From Anaerolineales bacterium (GTDB lineage Bacteria; Chloroflexota; Anaerolineae; 4572-78; J111), in the NCBI GenBank assembly GCA_020634855.1, contig JACKAU010000033.1:1-15410 (forward strand): 15,410 nt of DNA. Reading direction: 5' to 3'. The position numbers and the translations under genes were made by a program. Positions 6,795 through 14,783 of the stretch are shown here, piece by piece (the stretch's first letter is position 1; each line of letters begins with the position of its first letter). The notes beneath the pieces are model-generated. The model searched no databases, was not told the DNA's origin, and saw only the letters and a list, made by a program, of their open reading frames with translations.

Positions 6795-8111
6795 ATGACC
6801 TCAACTGTCGATCCGGCTGTCAAGACCGACAACCCGGACGAAATAGTAAAACTGACCGAGGCGCAGTCGCGTTCAAAGCTGGCGTGGAAGCGGTTGTGGC
6901 TGCAACTTAGCGGCCTCGATCCGATTGATGTGCTCAGGCTATTGCTGGCTATTGGGGCCTTGGTCACGATCATCTGGCTGCTCCATCTGTCTTGGTCGTC
7001 GCTGCTGCCGTTTCAAATTGGGATTGTCCTGGCCTACATTATGTCCCCGTTGGTTAACCGGCTACAACGTCATATGCCACGCTGGACAGCCATTCTGATT
7101 GTTATTCTTATCTTTCTGTTGATCCTGTTCCTGGTAATTGCCTTTTTGATCCCACCCCTGATCGGCCAGTTGAGTAACCTGCTGCAATCTCTGCCGGACT
7201 CAGAACAGCTACAACAATATATGGCCGCCTTAAGCAACTACCTCGATAAACTCCCGACAGAATATCGCCAAGTGATCGATGACGGCATCAATGACGCCTT
7301 AATCAGCCTCCGCAGTAATGTCTTGGGCTACGTTCGCGGTCTGATCAGTCTGGGTATTAACGCGGTGCTGAGCGTGGTCAATACGTTTACCTTTCTGCTC
7401 GGTTTTGTCGTCATTCCCTTCTGGCTCTTCTTTGTCCTAATTGACATTGAACCGGGTAAAAAAGCGGTGAACCAAATGATCCCGGCCCAGCTTCGGACCG
7501 ATTTTTGGTCGGTGTTGACGATTATCAACCGCGTCATCGGCAGCTATTTTCGCGGCCAGCTTATCCTGGGCACGGTTATTTTCTTCGCCGTCTTTATCGG
7601 GCTAACCTTTCTGGAATGGATCGGCATCGAGGGCATTCGCTTCAAACTGCTCCTGGCGGTCTTTGCCGGCTTTATGGAGTTGATCCCGTTTATCGGCCCC
7701 ATTCTCGGCTCGATTCCGGCGATTATCGTTGGGCTGTTTCACTCCTGGGAAACCGGGTTGGCGATTGCCCTGCTATTTCTGGTGATCCAACAGTTGGAGG
7801 GCAACATTCTGGTGCCGCGTGTGGTGGGCGACAGCGTCAGCATTCACCCGGCCATCGTGATGATGTTGGTAATTGTCCTGGCCCCGTTTGGCTTGATCTG
7901 GCTGATTGTCGCCGTGCCGGTTGTGGCCATCATCCGCGATATTTATCTTTATATTTACGGTCGCCTCAGCAAACCGCCGCTGCCCGCCGGCCATATGCCG
8001 CGCACGCCGATCATCGAATCAAATGTTCCGGCAGCCAGAGCGGAGATGGCGGCCAGTGATGAATTAGTACCCGGCGCGGACCAACCGGAAAGAAAAGGCG
8101 TGGTGGATTAA
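6795..8111 (+). CDS. AI-2E family transporter (UPF0118/PerM-like permease)
   Basis: A 438-residue membrane protein with the expected layout of the family. A polar N-terminus of about 50 residues is followed by two pairs of helices, a large soluble segment (about 125-185) and a C-terminal group of helices. Diagnostic motifs are GFMELIPFIGPILGSIPA (292-309) and QQLEGNILVPRVVGDSVSIH (332-351). Members range from the proposed AI-2 exporter TqsA to Na+/H+ antiporters, so the substrate cannot be read from the sequence. The start has a modest AGGA ribosome binding site about 8 bases upstream. The next gene begins three bases after the stop and lies in the same reading frame. Confidence 0.93.
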   Translation: MTSTVDPAVKTDNPDEIVKLTEAQSRSKLAWKRLWLQLSGLDPIDVLRLLLAIGALVTIIWLLHLSWSSLLPFQIGIVLAYIMSPLVNRLQRHMPRWTAILIVILIFLLILFLVIAFLIPPLIGQLSNLLQSLPDSEQLQQYMAALSNYLDKLPTEYRQVIDDGINDALISLRSNVLGYVRGLISLGINAVLSVVNTFTFLLGFVVIPFWLFFVLIDIEPGKKAVNQMIPAQLRTDFWSVLTIINRVIGSYFRGQLILGTVIFFAVFIGLTFLEWIGIEGIRFKLLLAVFAGFMELIPFIGPILGSIPAIIVGLFHSWETGLAIALLFLVIQQLEGNILVPRVVGDSVSIHPAIVMMLVIVLAPFGLIWLIVAVPVVAIIRDIYLYIYGRLSKPPLPAGHMPRTPIIESNVPAARAEMAASDELVPGADQPERKGVVD

Positions 8112-8114
8112 CGA

Positions 8115-9110
8115 TTGAAACATCTGATTAAGAATAAACTATTACTAGAAATTTACGAACTCATTGAAGACACCCTGGTCGGTTGGGGAGACAATGACGG
8201 CATGACGCACGGGGCCGCGCTCTCCTTTTATACCATCTTTTCAATCGTGCCGCTGCTGTTCTTATCCGTTGGCATCGGCAGCCTATTGTTTAATCAAATT
8301 GATGTCATTGGCGTCTTGCTCGATGCTGTCAGTCAATTCGTCGGCGAAGACATTGCCCGTATTCTCAACCTCTTGCTGGTGGCCAGCGGGCTGGAGGAGC
8401 GCGGAAAAGACTTTTCCTCAGCCGGTTTGATTGCAACCCTGTTTGGGATTGGTACTTTACTGTTTAGCGCTTCGCTGATTTTTAATGGTCTCCAAATTTC
8501 ACTCAATGCGATGTGGAACATCAAAGTTAGAAAGGAGAGCATTCAGGAAAATTATATCAAGAGTGCCATTGTTTCCATTTATACCCGAGGCTTATCGATC
8601 CTGGCCGTTCTGTCGGTTGGATTACTGGTTTTAGCTCTGACCCTACTCCACGCCTTGTGGACGGCCCTGCCGGCGCCGCTCATTAAAAGCTGGGTAGCCG
8701 ACTCCTATCTTGTCTTGCAGGTATTCAACTTGGTCATTTCGCCTCTGGTCTATACGATGATTTTCGCTTCAATCTTCAAATTTCTGCCCCAGGCCCGCAT
8801 TCGATGGCGGGATGTCTGGCCAGGGGCGTTGGTCACCGCCCTACTTATTTGGATCGGCGGGACGATTGTGTGGTTCTCTGTCAGCCGGGGCGCGATTTCA
8901 GCGCTTTATGGGGCGGTTAGTGTCCTAATCAGTTTAGTGATCTGGATATTCTACTCGTCCAACGCTTTTTTGGTGGGCGCCAAATTCACCCAAGTCTTTG
9001 CCGATCGCTATGGCGAGGGTGTGGTTCAAGCCCAACCGAGTGTCTTGGACTTGAATATTTATCCTAGAAAGCAATCCAATGACGATAATCATAGTGTGGT
9101 TAATCATTGA
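8115..9110 (+). CDS. YihY/virulence factor BrkB family inner-membrane protein
   Basis: A 331-residue protein of the YihY/BrkB family, formerly mislabelled ribonuclease BN. The hallmark HGAALSFYTIFSIVPLL (32-48) begins the first helix, and about six helices follow, with a polar C-terminal tail (about 305-331). The start must be TTG at 8115: the codon two upstream is the TAA stop of the AI-2E gene in the same frame, and the first internal ATG (8202) would cut off the conserved N-terminal helix. No strong ribosome binding site is seen, so translational coupling with the upstream gene is likely. Family members are thought to act in membrane transport or integrity; the exact activity is unsettled. 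Confidence 0.92.
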   Translation: MKHLIKNKLLLEIYELIEDTLVGWGDNDGMTHGAALSFYTIFSIVPLLFLSVGIGSLLFNQIDVIGVLLDAVSQFVGEDIARILNLLLVASGLEERGKDFSSAGLIATLFGIGTLLFSASLIFNGLQISLNAMWNIKVRKESIQENYIKSAIVSIYTRGLSILAVLSVGLLVLALTLLHALWTALPAPLIKSWVADSYLVLQVFNLVISPLVYTMIFASIFKFLPQARIRWRDVWPGALVTALLIWIGGTIVWFSVSRGAISALYGAVSVLISLVIWIFYSSNAFLVGAKFTQVFADRYGEGVVQAQPSVLDLNIYPRKQSNDDNHSVVNH

Positions 9111-9145
9111 ATAAAAGTATTGACTCTAACAAAGGTGATTCAACG

Positions 9146-9559
9146 ATGAATTGGAAGCTAGCAATTGTTCGAACGTTGACCGATGGCTTGGCCATCGCCA
9201 TCACCGCGTTTGTGGTTCCAGGTATCAATGTCGTGCATAACCGTCTATTTAGTTATCTTATTTTAGCCGTTGTCCTTGGACTACTGAATGCCTTTATCAA
9301 GCCTATCATTCAGTTTTTTACGCTCCCCCTCATTTTCGTTTCCTATGGGCTGGTGGTGGTGGTCATTAATGCGGTCATGTTGTTTTTTCTGGCGTGGCTG
9401 ATGCCCGGTCGATTTGAAATTGATGGGTTGGTTCCGCTCTTGATTGGGGGCTTTGTTATCGGCATCCTGCAGATGGTCCTTGAAGGACTCTTTGGGGTGA
9501 CGCCCCCTCTGCTGGACGACACCACTGTAAAAATGGGAGAAGGCGTCCATGAAACGTAG
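9146..9559 (+). CDS. PF04020 phage-holin-family-like four-helix membrane protein
   Basis: A 137-residue protein with four hydrophobic helices. It carries the family core, with NAFIKPIIQFFTLPL in the second helix region and GLVVVVINAVMLFFLAWLMPG after it. Despite the Pfam name, chromosomal members are common outside prophages and no phage gene is nearby, so a lytic role should not be assumed. ATG 9146 is preferred because AAAGGTGA (9131-9138) precedes it at good spacing. A TTG at 9107 overlapping the YihY stop would add 13 polar residues before the conserved start. The last 11 bases overlap the kinase gene, showing coupled translation. Confidence 0.88.
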   Translation: MNWKLAIVRTLTDGLAIAITAFVVPGINVVHNRLFSYLILAVVLGLLNAFIKPIIQFFTLPLIFVSYGLVVVVINAVMLFFLAWLMPGRFEIDGLVPLLIGGFVIGILQMVLEGLFGVTPPLLDDTTVKMGEGVHET

Positions 9560-11267
9560 AACAAGCATCGACTCATTTCGGGAAAATCTCCGCTTACAGC
9601 AAGTTTACAACGTCTTCTGGCGTTACGGTATGGACTCATTATTTGACAAGGGCGTTCTGGGCGATTTTCGACGGTACATGCAAGAAAAAGTTTACGATCC
9701 GCCTCAGGGGGTGGTGGCTCTGAGCATGCCGGTTCGGACCCGACTCATGCTGCAAGAACTGGGGCCAACCTATGTCAAAATGGGGCAGATCATCTCCAGC
9801 CGTTCTGAGGTTTTGCCCAAAGAGTGGCAAGACGAACTGGCTAAGCTGCAAAGCAACGTACCGCCCTTCCCCGTCGAACAAGTCCGCGACATCATTGTCC
9901 AGGAACTCGGCGCGCCGCCGGAAGAACTGTTCGCCACCTTTGATCCCGAACCGCTGGCCGCCGCTTCAACCGCGCAAGTCCACCGGGCCACGCTGCCGGA
10001 TGGGTCAGAAGTAGCGATCAAGGTTCAGCGCCCCAACATTAAAAACCAGATGCAGGCCGACCTGGGCATTATGCGCAATGCCGCCCGTGTAATACAGCGG
10101 CGTTCCGATTACGCCAAAGATATTGGACTGGTCCACATCTTAGATGAGTTTGGCGACAACGTCATCAATGAACTGGATTACGGCATCGAAGCCTACAATG
10201 GCCGCCGTCTGGGGCTTAATATGGCCTCTATCTCCGGCGTCCATATTCCCACTATTTACATGCCATTGTCGACAAGCAAGATTCTGACGATGGAGTTCAT
10301 CAACGGGGTCAAAATCACCAACGTCGAGGCCATCCAAGCAGCCGGTTACGATCTCCACGTGATCGGCGAAAATTTTACCCGAGGGTTCATCAAACAACTG
10401 ATGATCGACGGCTTCTTCCATGCCGATCCGCACCCCGGCAATGTGCTGGTCGATTTGACCAACGGCGAGGTCACCTTTATCGATATCGGTCTGGCCGGCG
10501 AATTAGATCTCATGGAGCGCATCAATCTGATCAGCCTGCTCATGGTCATGCAGCAAGGCGATGTGCGCGGTCTGGCCCAGGTGGCCATGAGCTTGAGCAA
10601 GCCCCTTCGCGAAGTTGATGAGCGGGCCTACTACCGTGACTTCGAACGCACGGTGGCCCGCTACTTTGCTTTGGAAAAAGACGCCCCCTTTGCCGATGCG
10701 ATGGGTTCTGCCTTTCAGGTGCTGCTGGACCACGGCTTGCGGCTCGATCCGCAGTTGACCCTGGCGCTTAAAGCCCTGATGCAGTTGGAAGCGATCACCA
10801 CCAAGCTGATGCCCGACACGTCCATTGTGCCACTGTCCTACGGCATTGCTCAAGAGTTGGTGTTCCAAAACGTCACCAGCGATAGCATCATGGACGCCGT
10901 TTCCAAAGAAGTGGTCTTAACCCTGCGCGAATTGATGCAGCGAGCGCCGTCGCTGTCCACCGCACTCACCAGCTGGCTCGATCAATACATGAGCGGCCAA
11001 TTCAGAATCCATCTGGACACCTCAGATTTGAACAAAGAACTAAAGAATACCCGCACCATCGCCCGCCAAATTATTCTGGGCATCATTCTGGTCGGCATGA
11101 TCATCGGCTCGGCCATCGCCACCAGTATTCCGGTGCTTAATGAAGATTATTATTGGTCACTTTTGCCTGTAGTCGCCTTCAGCGGTTACATTTTCTCGAT
11201 GGTTGTGGCGGCGGTATTCGTTATCCGGTTGATCATGCAATTGGTCAATCAAGACGATGAAAACTAA
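9549..11267 (+). CDS. ABC1/UbiB family atypical kinase (AarF/ADCK-like)
   Basis: A 572-residue protein with all ABC1 kinase landmarks. KMGQ (77-80) belongs to the family-specific KxGQ helix. AAASTAQVH (137-145) is the Ala-rich nucleotide loop that replaces the Gly-rich loop of normal kinases. Lys158 lies in VAIKVQRP, and NELDY follows. The catalytic-loop equivalent is HADPHPGN (291-298), and the metal-binding motif is DIG (312-314) rather than the usual DFG. Two membrane helices near the C-terminus (about 502-525 and 535-568) are typical of UbiB-type proteins. Relatives support quinone biosynthesis or lipid handling by ATP-dependent action at the membrane. No quinone gene lies in this window, so its pathway here is open. 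GGGAGAAGG precedes the ATG. Confidence 0.95.
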   Translation: MKRRTSIDSFRENLRLQQVYNVFWRYGMDSLFDKGVLGDFRRYMQEKVYDPPQGVVALSMPVRTRLMLQELGPTYVKMGQIISSRSEVLPKEWQDELAKLQSNVPPFPVEQVRDIIVQELGAPPEELFATFDPEPLAAASTAQVHRATLPDGSEVAIKVQRPNIKNQMQADLGIMRNAARVIQRRSDYAKDIGLVHILDEFGDNVINELDYGIEAYNGRRLGLNMASISGVHIPTIYMPLSTSKILTMEFINGVKITNVEAIQAAGYDLHVIGENFTRGFIKQLMIDGFFHADPHPGNVLVDLTNGEVTFIDIGLAGELDLMERINLISLLMVMQQGDVRGLAQVAMSLSKPLREVDERAYYRDFERTVARYFALEKDAPFADAMGSAFQVLLDHGLRLDPQLTLALKALMQLEAITTKLMPDTSIVPLSYGIAQELVFQNVTSDSIMDAVSKEVVLTLRELMQRAPSLSTALTSWLDQYMSGQFRIHLDTSDLNKELKNTRTIARQIILGIILVGMIIGSAIATSIPVLNEDYYWSLLPVVAFSGYIFSMVVAAVFVIRLIMQLVNQDDEN

Positions 11268-11285
11268 GAAGTGTGTCATTATAAT
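11257..11285 (+). promoter_or_regulatory. Possible promoter before the PRC/DUF1269 gene
   Basis: A perfect TATAAT (11280-11285), inside the 10-base palindrome CATTATAATG (11277-11286), lies 17 bases after ATGAAA (11257-11262), which matches four of six -35 positions. The predicted start of transcription (about 11292) would fall in the ribosome binding site AAGGAG (11289-11294), giving an almost leaderless message. That makes it doubtful; the match may be chance in AT-rich intergenic DNA. Confidence 0.25.
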
Positions 11286-11301
11286 GTAAAGGAGAGAACG
11301 T

Positions 11302-12408
11302 ATGAAAAGCATCCCGTTAAACGCCCTGGTTCAATGTCGTGACGGCGTCGGCGGCGAGTCGGTTCGGGTCATTATCGATCCTAAAACGCGCATGGTCACC
11401 CACTTCGTGGTCAAGGAAGAAGCGCCGCCCCATACCGAACGCCTGGTTCCCGAAGACAAGGTGGCTAATACCACCGCCGATACGATCACCCTTGATTGCA
11501 GCAAGCAGGAGCTGACCGAGTTCGAGCCGTTCATGCTGACCGAATACCGCACCGTTGAGGTCCCCCGCTACGCCGGCACCGATTACCAATCCTCCGCCTA
11601 TTACATGCCGGAGATCATCACTGTCGATGTCAATACCCCTCAAATTCCGGCGGGCCTATTGGATGTCGGTTTGGGCACTAAGGTCGAAGCCAGCGACGGC
11701 AAAATCGGGGAAGTAATGCAGCTCATCAGCGATTCCGACTCGGGCGATATTACCCATTTTATGGTGCGCAGCGGTAACATCTGGGGCCATAAAGAGATCG
11801 TCCTACCGGTCTCGGTGGTTGAGAACGTTCTGGATAATACCGTTTATCTCAAGCTCAGCAAGCAAGACATCGCCTCGATGCTGGCTATTCCGGTGGCCCA
11901 AAGCAAAGGCGAAACCGACATCGAGTTGCTGATTTTAACCTTTGATCAGGCCGAGACCGCCGCTAAAGCGTTACAGGCGCTCAAGCAAGCGGTCAAGCAA
12001 AAAACGGTTGAAATTCTCAACGCCGCCACGCTGACCAAAGACGCCGACGGTAAATCCAGCATCAAAGAGATTGAGGATATCGATAAGGGCCAGGGGACGC
12101 TCTTTGGCGCAGTGACCGGCGGCATTGTCGGGCTGCTCGGCGGCCCCATTGGCGTCATTGTCGGCGCGGCGGCCGGCGCGGCGGCCGGTCGTTCGGCCGC
12201 GAACTGGATCGATATGGGCTTTCCCGATGAGTATCTCAAAAAGATGGAAGCGGAGCTTAAAGCCGGAACCTCTGCCTTGATTGTGCTGACCAAAACCGCC
12301 GCCGCCGACAACGTCTCGGCGACCCTGGCCGACTTCGGCGGTGCTCCGTTACGTCAGAATTTGACAGAAAGCATGGTGGCTAGCCTGGCCGCCGCTGATG
12401 ATGCGTAG
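11302..12408 (+). CDS. Tandem PRC-barrel-like and DUF1269 fusion protein
   Basis: A 368-residue protein. Residues 1-80 and about 118-190 look like two PRC-barrel-type units: each has a short beta segment, a statement-like 'THF(V/M)V' strand (33-37 and 151-155), and an LVPEDKV- or VLPVSVV-type strand. Residues of about 205-350 match DUF1269: a ferredoxin-like half (ELLILTFD, 208-215), a Gly/Ala-rich hydrophobic helix pair (268-298), and a second half ending SALIVLTKTAA (324-334). The Gly-rich segment suggests membrane insertion or tight packing. PRC barrels occur in the photosynthetic reaction centre H subunit and in RimM and often act as binding modules; DUF1269 proteins are linked to stress and envelope functions without a known activity. 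The AAGGAG at 11289 fits the ATG well. Confidence 0.85.
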   Translation: MKSIPLNALVQCRDGVGGESVRVIIDPKTRMVTHFVVKEEAPPHTERLVPEDKVANTTADTITLDCSKQELTEFEPFMLTEYRTVEVPRYAGTDYQSSAYYMPEIITVDVNTPQIPAGLLDVGLGTKVEASDGKIGEVMQLISDSDSGDITHFMVRSGNIWGHKEIVLPVSVVENVLDNTVYLKLSKQDIASMLAIPVAQSKGETDIELLILTFDQAETAAKALQALKQAVKQKTVEILNAATLTKDADGKSSIKEIEDIDKGQGTLFGAVTGGIVGLLGGPIGVIVGAAAGAAAGRSAANWIDMGFPDEYLKKMEAELKAGTSALIVLTKTAAADNVSATLADFGGAPLRQNLTESMVASLAAADDA

Positions 12409-12411
12409 AAT

Positions 12412-12487
12412 GGAGATAAGGCGATGGGTAGATAAGGTAATTGCTAACTAAGACCAATCTCCCCATCTCCCCATCTCTAATCTCCTA
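12412..12487. repeat. Imperfect inverted repeat with GGAGAT/ATCTCC tandem units
   Basis: The gap after the PRC/DUF1269 gene has a purine-rich left arm and a pyrimidine-rich right arm. GGAGAT (12412-12417) pairs with ATCTCC (12480-12485), GATGGG (12423-12428) with CCCATC (12470-12475), and AGAT (12430-12433) with ATCT (12465-12468). The right arm holds ATCTCCCC twice in tandem (12457-12472), then shorter ATCTC copies, a period of 8 bases. Transcribed, it could form a long hairpin and act as a terminator or stability element, although no clean T-run follows. The rest of the gap to 12531 is AT-rich and holds nothing else that I can identify. Confidence 0.6.
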
Positions 12488-12531
12488 CCGTATTGTACAA
12501 GTTATTCGTTCTTTATTAACAAGGGGTACCT

Positions 12532-12981
12532 GTGTCAAACCCACAACATCCTAAACGCCCCTTTGGCGTCACAGCGATCGTTATACTCCAACTGATCACC
12601 ATTTCGTTTGTGATTATCTATATTTTGGTACTGCTCGTAGCCACCGGGCTGCTCGATATCCCCCTTCCTGAAGGCGTTAAAACCCCTTCGTTACCGGCCG
12701 GGAGCGACCCTTATGGGCAGTTAATCAGCCTGACGGTTATTCTCATTTACACCGTAACCGTGGCCGTGGGTCTATGGCGACTCAAGCGCTGGGCCTGGTT
12801 TCTACTGATGATTCAACTTGGCTTCGATATGGTCATGGGCCTGTGGTCGTACTTCTACGGCGAGCCGGCCTATTTTAGAATGTTGACGGACGTCATCTAT
12901 GTCCTCTATCTGAACATGCACGAGGTTCAACAAGCCTTTGGTCACGAACCCACCCGACGGGAGACGACATGGACGACCTAA
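12532..12981 (+). CDS. Small membrane protein of unknown function
   Basis: A 149-residue protein with about three to four hydrophobic segments: about 12-37, 62-82, 86-104 and a weaker one around 112-126. GLWRLKRWAW (79-88) joins the second and third. A short basic N-terminus and a charged C-terminal tail flank them. I do not recognise the family with confidence; the pattern is similar to small DUF2127-like integral proteins. The start is GTG, with AAGGGG (12521-12526) at normal spacing. Its last 13 bases overlap the next gene, so the two are translationally coupled and probably act together. Confidence 0.75.
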   Translation: MSNPQHPKRPFGVTAIVILQLITISFVIIYILVLLVATGLLDIPLPEGVKTPSLPAGSDPYGQLISLTVILIYTVTVAVGLWRLKRWAWFLLMIQLGFDMVMGLWSYFYGEPAYFRMLTDVIYVLYLNMHEVQQAFGHEPTRRETTWTT

Positions 12982-14777
12982 CCCTGCTGCGTATGTTCGA
13001 ACCGGTGGTTAAATTCACCCACGGCGAACTGTTCTTCCCCTGCGCCGTTGATGACTACGTTCGTCGCTGTGGTCTCTGGCTGCGCTCCGAACGGGGGCAA
13101 GAACAGCAGTTGGTTCCCACCGGCGACCTCACCACCGAACGGCTGGCCCAATACGCCGAAGTCCCGCCCGGCCAAACGCTCTACCTGCGTTTCGTCGATG
13201 AACCGCTCGATCCGCTCCAGTACCAACGCTGGCTGGCCCGGCCCAACAAGCCGGTGTTTCGCGCGCCTGGCCGTCTAACCCGTGTGGGGATACTGTCCCG
13301 CATCATCGACTCGCTTTTCTCCCTGTCTTTAATTGTTCGGGGTCGGGTGCCGGGCGGCACGGCCGCTGCTTCCGATGTACAGTTCCGCCAGATAGAGCAG
13401 CAAGATCCGCGCTGTGTCTATCACGGCCGGGTCGTTCGAGAAGGCGGCTATATTGTCTTACAGTATCTCTTCTTTTATGTGATGAATGACTGGCGCTCCA
13501 GTTTTTATGGCGCTAATGATCACGAGTCGGATTGGGAACAGATTTTTGTTTATCTCTCAGATGAGGGCGAGGGGGAACCGAAGCCGCTGTGGGTGGCCTA
13601 CGCCTCGCACGACTTCCACGGCGATGATCTGCGCCGTCGCTGGGATGATCCCGAACTACTAAAAGTCGATGATCGCCATCCGGTCGTTTTTGCCGGAGCC
13701 GGCTCTCACGCCAGTTACTTCCAGGCCGGTGAATATCTAATGAGCGTCGAACCTCCCGTTTTACGCCCCTTAAAGGTGGGCCTGATTGCGCTCCGTAAAC
13801 TCTGGATCGAACAACTCAAGCAGGGCAGCACCGACCAAGTCGCCGAAGAAGTGGGGGCGCTGTTGAGCATCCCCTTCGTCGATTACGCCCGCGGCAATGG
13901 GCGCGTCATCGGCCCCGGCCAAGATTACACCTGGTCCCCCGTTTTGCTCACCCCAGAGACCGCCTGGGCCGAGAACTACCGGGGCTTGTGGGGGTTGGAC
14001 ACCAAAGATCCGTTTGGCGGCGAACGCGCCCCGGCCGGCCCTAAATACAACCGCGATGGCTCAATTCGCACCTCCTGGTACGACCCGCTGGGCTGGGCCG
14101 GCCTGGACAAAGTCACGCCGCCGCGCTTAGCGGTCGAACAAATGCGCCGGCAAATCGCAACGTTAGAACAGCAGCGAGAAACCCTCGACGCCGAGATTGC
14201 GCAAAAACGGGAAGAGGTACGCCGGCTCTCGCTGGAGGTCCTGGCATTGCATGAAACCTCCTATTTCAAAGAGATTCATAAATCCCAGCAGGAACAACTC
14301 AACATCGCCGAAAGCGATCTGCACCAACTCCAACGCCGCGCCGTGGAGTTAACCGAAACCAAACTCGCCGGTCAAACCTACCTGGACAAGATTGAAAAGG
14401 GCGACTGGGGCGATCCGCAGGCGCATCTCCATCACAAACATCCGCCGGAGCCCCCGCTTGACCACCAGGCCCGCCTGACCGAACTGTGGGCGGCCGTCAG
14501 CGGCGGGTTACTTCTGTTAGCTTTAACCATTTTATTCATTATCAATCCCGGCCGGTGGTACGTCTGGATCGTTGTCATCGGCCTCGCCTTCGCCGCCACG
14601 GAAGCCACCGTGCGTGGTCGCCTCTCTAATTTCTTGCTCAACACCACCATCGTCCTGGCCGTATTCACCAGCCTAATCTTGATCAAAGAGTTCTGGTATC
14701 TGCTGCTCATCCTCGGTTTGTTTGCCTTGGTGATTACGATGATCGTAGAAAATCTACGGGAGCTACGGCGGCGTTAG
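12969..14777 (+). CDS. Vps62-like (DUF946-type) domain, coiled coil and C-terminal membrane domain
   Basis: A 602-residue protein of three parts. Residues of about 10-380 look like the bacterial relatives of Vps62/DUF946: LQYLFFY (164-170), NDHESDWE (183-190), HPVVFAGAGSHASYF (237-251) and RGLWGLD (338-344) with GGERAPAGP (350-358). Residues of about 388-475 form a charged coiled coil. Four hydrophobic segments follow (about 506-526, 530-547, 554-575 and 577-594), ending in an Arg-rich tail. The Vps62 name comes from a yeast vacuolar sorting factor; its biochemical role is not known, and the conserved His/Asp/Glu pattern could be catalytic or metal-binding. GGGAG (12959-12963) precedes the ATG. 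A coiled coil plus membrane anchor suggests self-assembly at a membrane, which is inference. Confidence 0.82.
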   Translation: MDDLTLLRMFEPVVKFTHGELFFPCAVDDYVRRCGLWLRSERGQEQQLVPTGDLTTERLAQYAEVPPGQTLYLRFVDEPLDPLQYQRWLARPNKPVFRAPGRLTRVGILSRIIDSLFSLSLIVRGRVPGGTAAASDVQFRQIEQQDPRCVYHGRVVREGGYIVLQYLFFYVMNDWRSSFYGANDHESDWEQIFVYLSDEGEGEPKPLWVAYASHDFHGDDLRRRWDDPELLKVDDRHPVVFAGAGSHASYFQAGEYLMSVEPPVLRPLKVGLIALRKLWIEQLKQGSTDQVAEEVGALLSIPFVDYARGNGRVIGPGQDYTWSPVLLTPETAWAENYRGLWGLDTKDPFGGERAPAGPKYNRDGSIRTSWYDPLGWAGLDKVTPPRLAVEQMRRQIATLEQQRETLDAEIAQKREEVRRLSLEVLALHETSYFKEIHKSQQEQLNIAESDLHQLQRRAVELTETKLAGQTYLDKIEKGDWGDPQAHLHHKHPPEPPLDHQARLTELWAAVSGGLLLLALTILFIINPGRWYVWIVVIGLAFAATEATVRGRLSNFLLNTTIVLAVFTSLILIKEFWYLLLILGLFALVITMIVENLRELRRR

Positions 14778-14783
14778 ACACCT

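Noticed and set aside
8115..9110. Ribonuclease BN annotation for the YihY family gene
   Set aside because: The old RNase BN name for this family is known to be an error; the protein is an integral membrane protein with no nuclease motif.
9146..9559. Prophage lysis gene, from the holin family name
   Set aside because: PF04020 proteins are widespread chromosomal membrane proteins, and no phage or endolysin gene is present in the window.
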